DNA from: Pseudophaeobacter sp. EL27
GTDB taxonomy: Bacteria; Pseudomonadota; Alphaproteobacteria; Rhodobacterales; Rhodobacteraceae
Direction: 5' to 3'
DNA length: 64,000 bases
Assembly: GCF_900313025.1 (NCBI RefSeq)
Contig: NZ_OMPQ01000009.1
Location: 548,782-612,781, forward strand
The translations under genes were made by a program, and so were the position numbers. This document shows positions 63,795-64,000 of this stretch, piece by piece. The notes below the pieces were generated by a model. That model was not told where the DNA came from and did not search any database. It worked only from the letters and a program-made list of their open reading frames with translations. The first letter of the stretch is position 1; each line of letters starts with the position of its first letter.

Positions 63795-64000
63795 ATGACA
63801 GATGCACAAACAAAACCAAACCTCCTCACCTGTGACGAAATGATCGATCTCGGGATGAACGTGCCAGAAATGCTGGAAGACCTGGAAGACCACCTAGGTC
63901 CGGAGGCCGTCTGGAAACTGACAAGCCTTTTTGGAGGTATTGAGGCCTACATCCCTCACCCGCATAAGAAGGCGCAATCACTTGCAGCCCAGCAACTTGG
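63795..64000 (+). CDS. Mor/C-like activator, N-terminal part (runs off the window)
   Basis: From ATG 63795 the frame is open to the end: TCDEMIDLGMNVPEMLEDLE, HLGPEAVWKLTSLFGGIEAY, IPHPHKKAQSLAAQQLG. The order (acidic helices, LxGGxxxYIP, then basic start of the DNA-binding part) matches the Mor/C family. If the gene before it is Mor, this may be the counterpart of the late activator C. Only 68 codons are visible. Confidence 0.6.
   Translation, partial: MTDAQTKPNLLTCDEMIDLGMNVPEMLEDLEDHLGPEAVWKLTSLFGGIEAYIPHPHKKAQSLAAQQL

Overview
The window looks like a chromosome segment of a marine alphaproteobacterium of the Rhodobacteraceae (roseobacter group). The evidence is the moderately high GC content, protein sequences typical of the family, and familiar local gene orders: comEC back to back with gltX-gltA, argC-ccmE-ccmF-ccmH plus an enoyl-CoA hydratase, a fused indolepyruvate:ferredoxin oxidoreductase beside a LysR gene, purL-(Cys-rich protein)-bolA-grxD, zapA with a coiled-coil partner, tkt and gap, and mmsA beside a LysR gene. 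No rRNA, tRNA or CRISPR array was seen. Species cannot be assigned from this reading.

Positions 1-35,500 are compact core genome: translation (gltX), TCA cycle (gltA), cytochrome c maturation, arginine and peptidoglycan precursors (argC, murI), lipid acylation, purine synthesis (purL), Fe-S/redox (bolA, grxD), cell division (zapA), central carbon (tkt, gap), CoA (coaD), valine/propionate-type catabolism (mmsA), an L,D-transpeptidase and a TPR/O-GlcNAc-transferase-like protein. Many genes end in clear Rho-independent hairpins. One free-standing hairpin pair with its own candidate promoter (17204-17280) looks like a small RNA. A set of helically phased repeats precedes gap. An RTX-type calcium-binding protein gene (3444-4347) is broken by two frameshifts.

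Positions 35,600-60,030 are accessory. They open with a decayed LysR gene and an inverted-repeat-bounded non-coding element. Catabolic modules follow, separated by IS3-family fragments and gene remnants: (a) creatininase-family hydrolase, XRE-cupin regulator, polar amino-acid-type ABC transporter, AhpD-like protein, Rieske oxygenase, M29/NicX-like enzyme and a second AhpD-like protein; (b) class IV aminotransferase translationally coupled to an N,N-dimethylformamidase-like protein; (c) a GlxA-type AraC regulator, two gamma-butyrobetaine-hydroxylase-like dioxygenases, a class II aldolase-like protein and a LeuB-like dehydrogenase with a LysR regulator; (d) aromatic/aspartate-type aminotransferase, ABM-domain protein, pyrroline-5-carboxylate reductase and zinc alcohol dehydrogenase with a divergent Lrp regulator. 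Together they suggest uptake and oxidation of nitrogen-containing (possibly N-methylated or amide) compounds; the substrates are not known.

From about 60,840 to the right end lies the early/middle region of a Mu-like transposable prophage: the remainder of a small regulator, HU, a DUF3164 gene with two compensating frameshifts, GemA (gp16), a Mor-type activator and the start of a second Mor/C-type activator. A truncated IS3-family element sits at its left edge, and the usual repressor and transposition genes are absent from the window, so the prophage was probably beheaded here.
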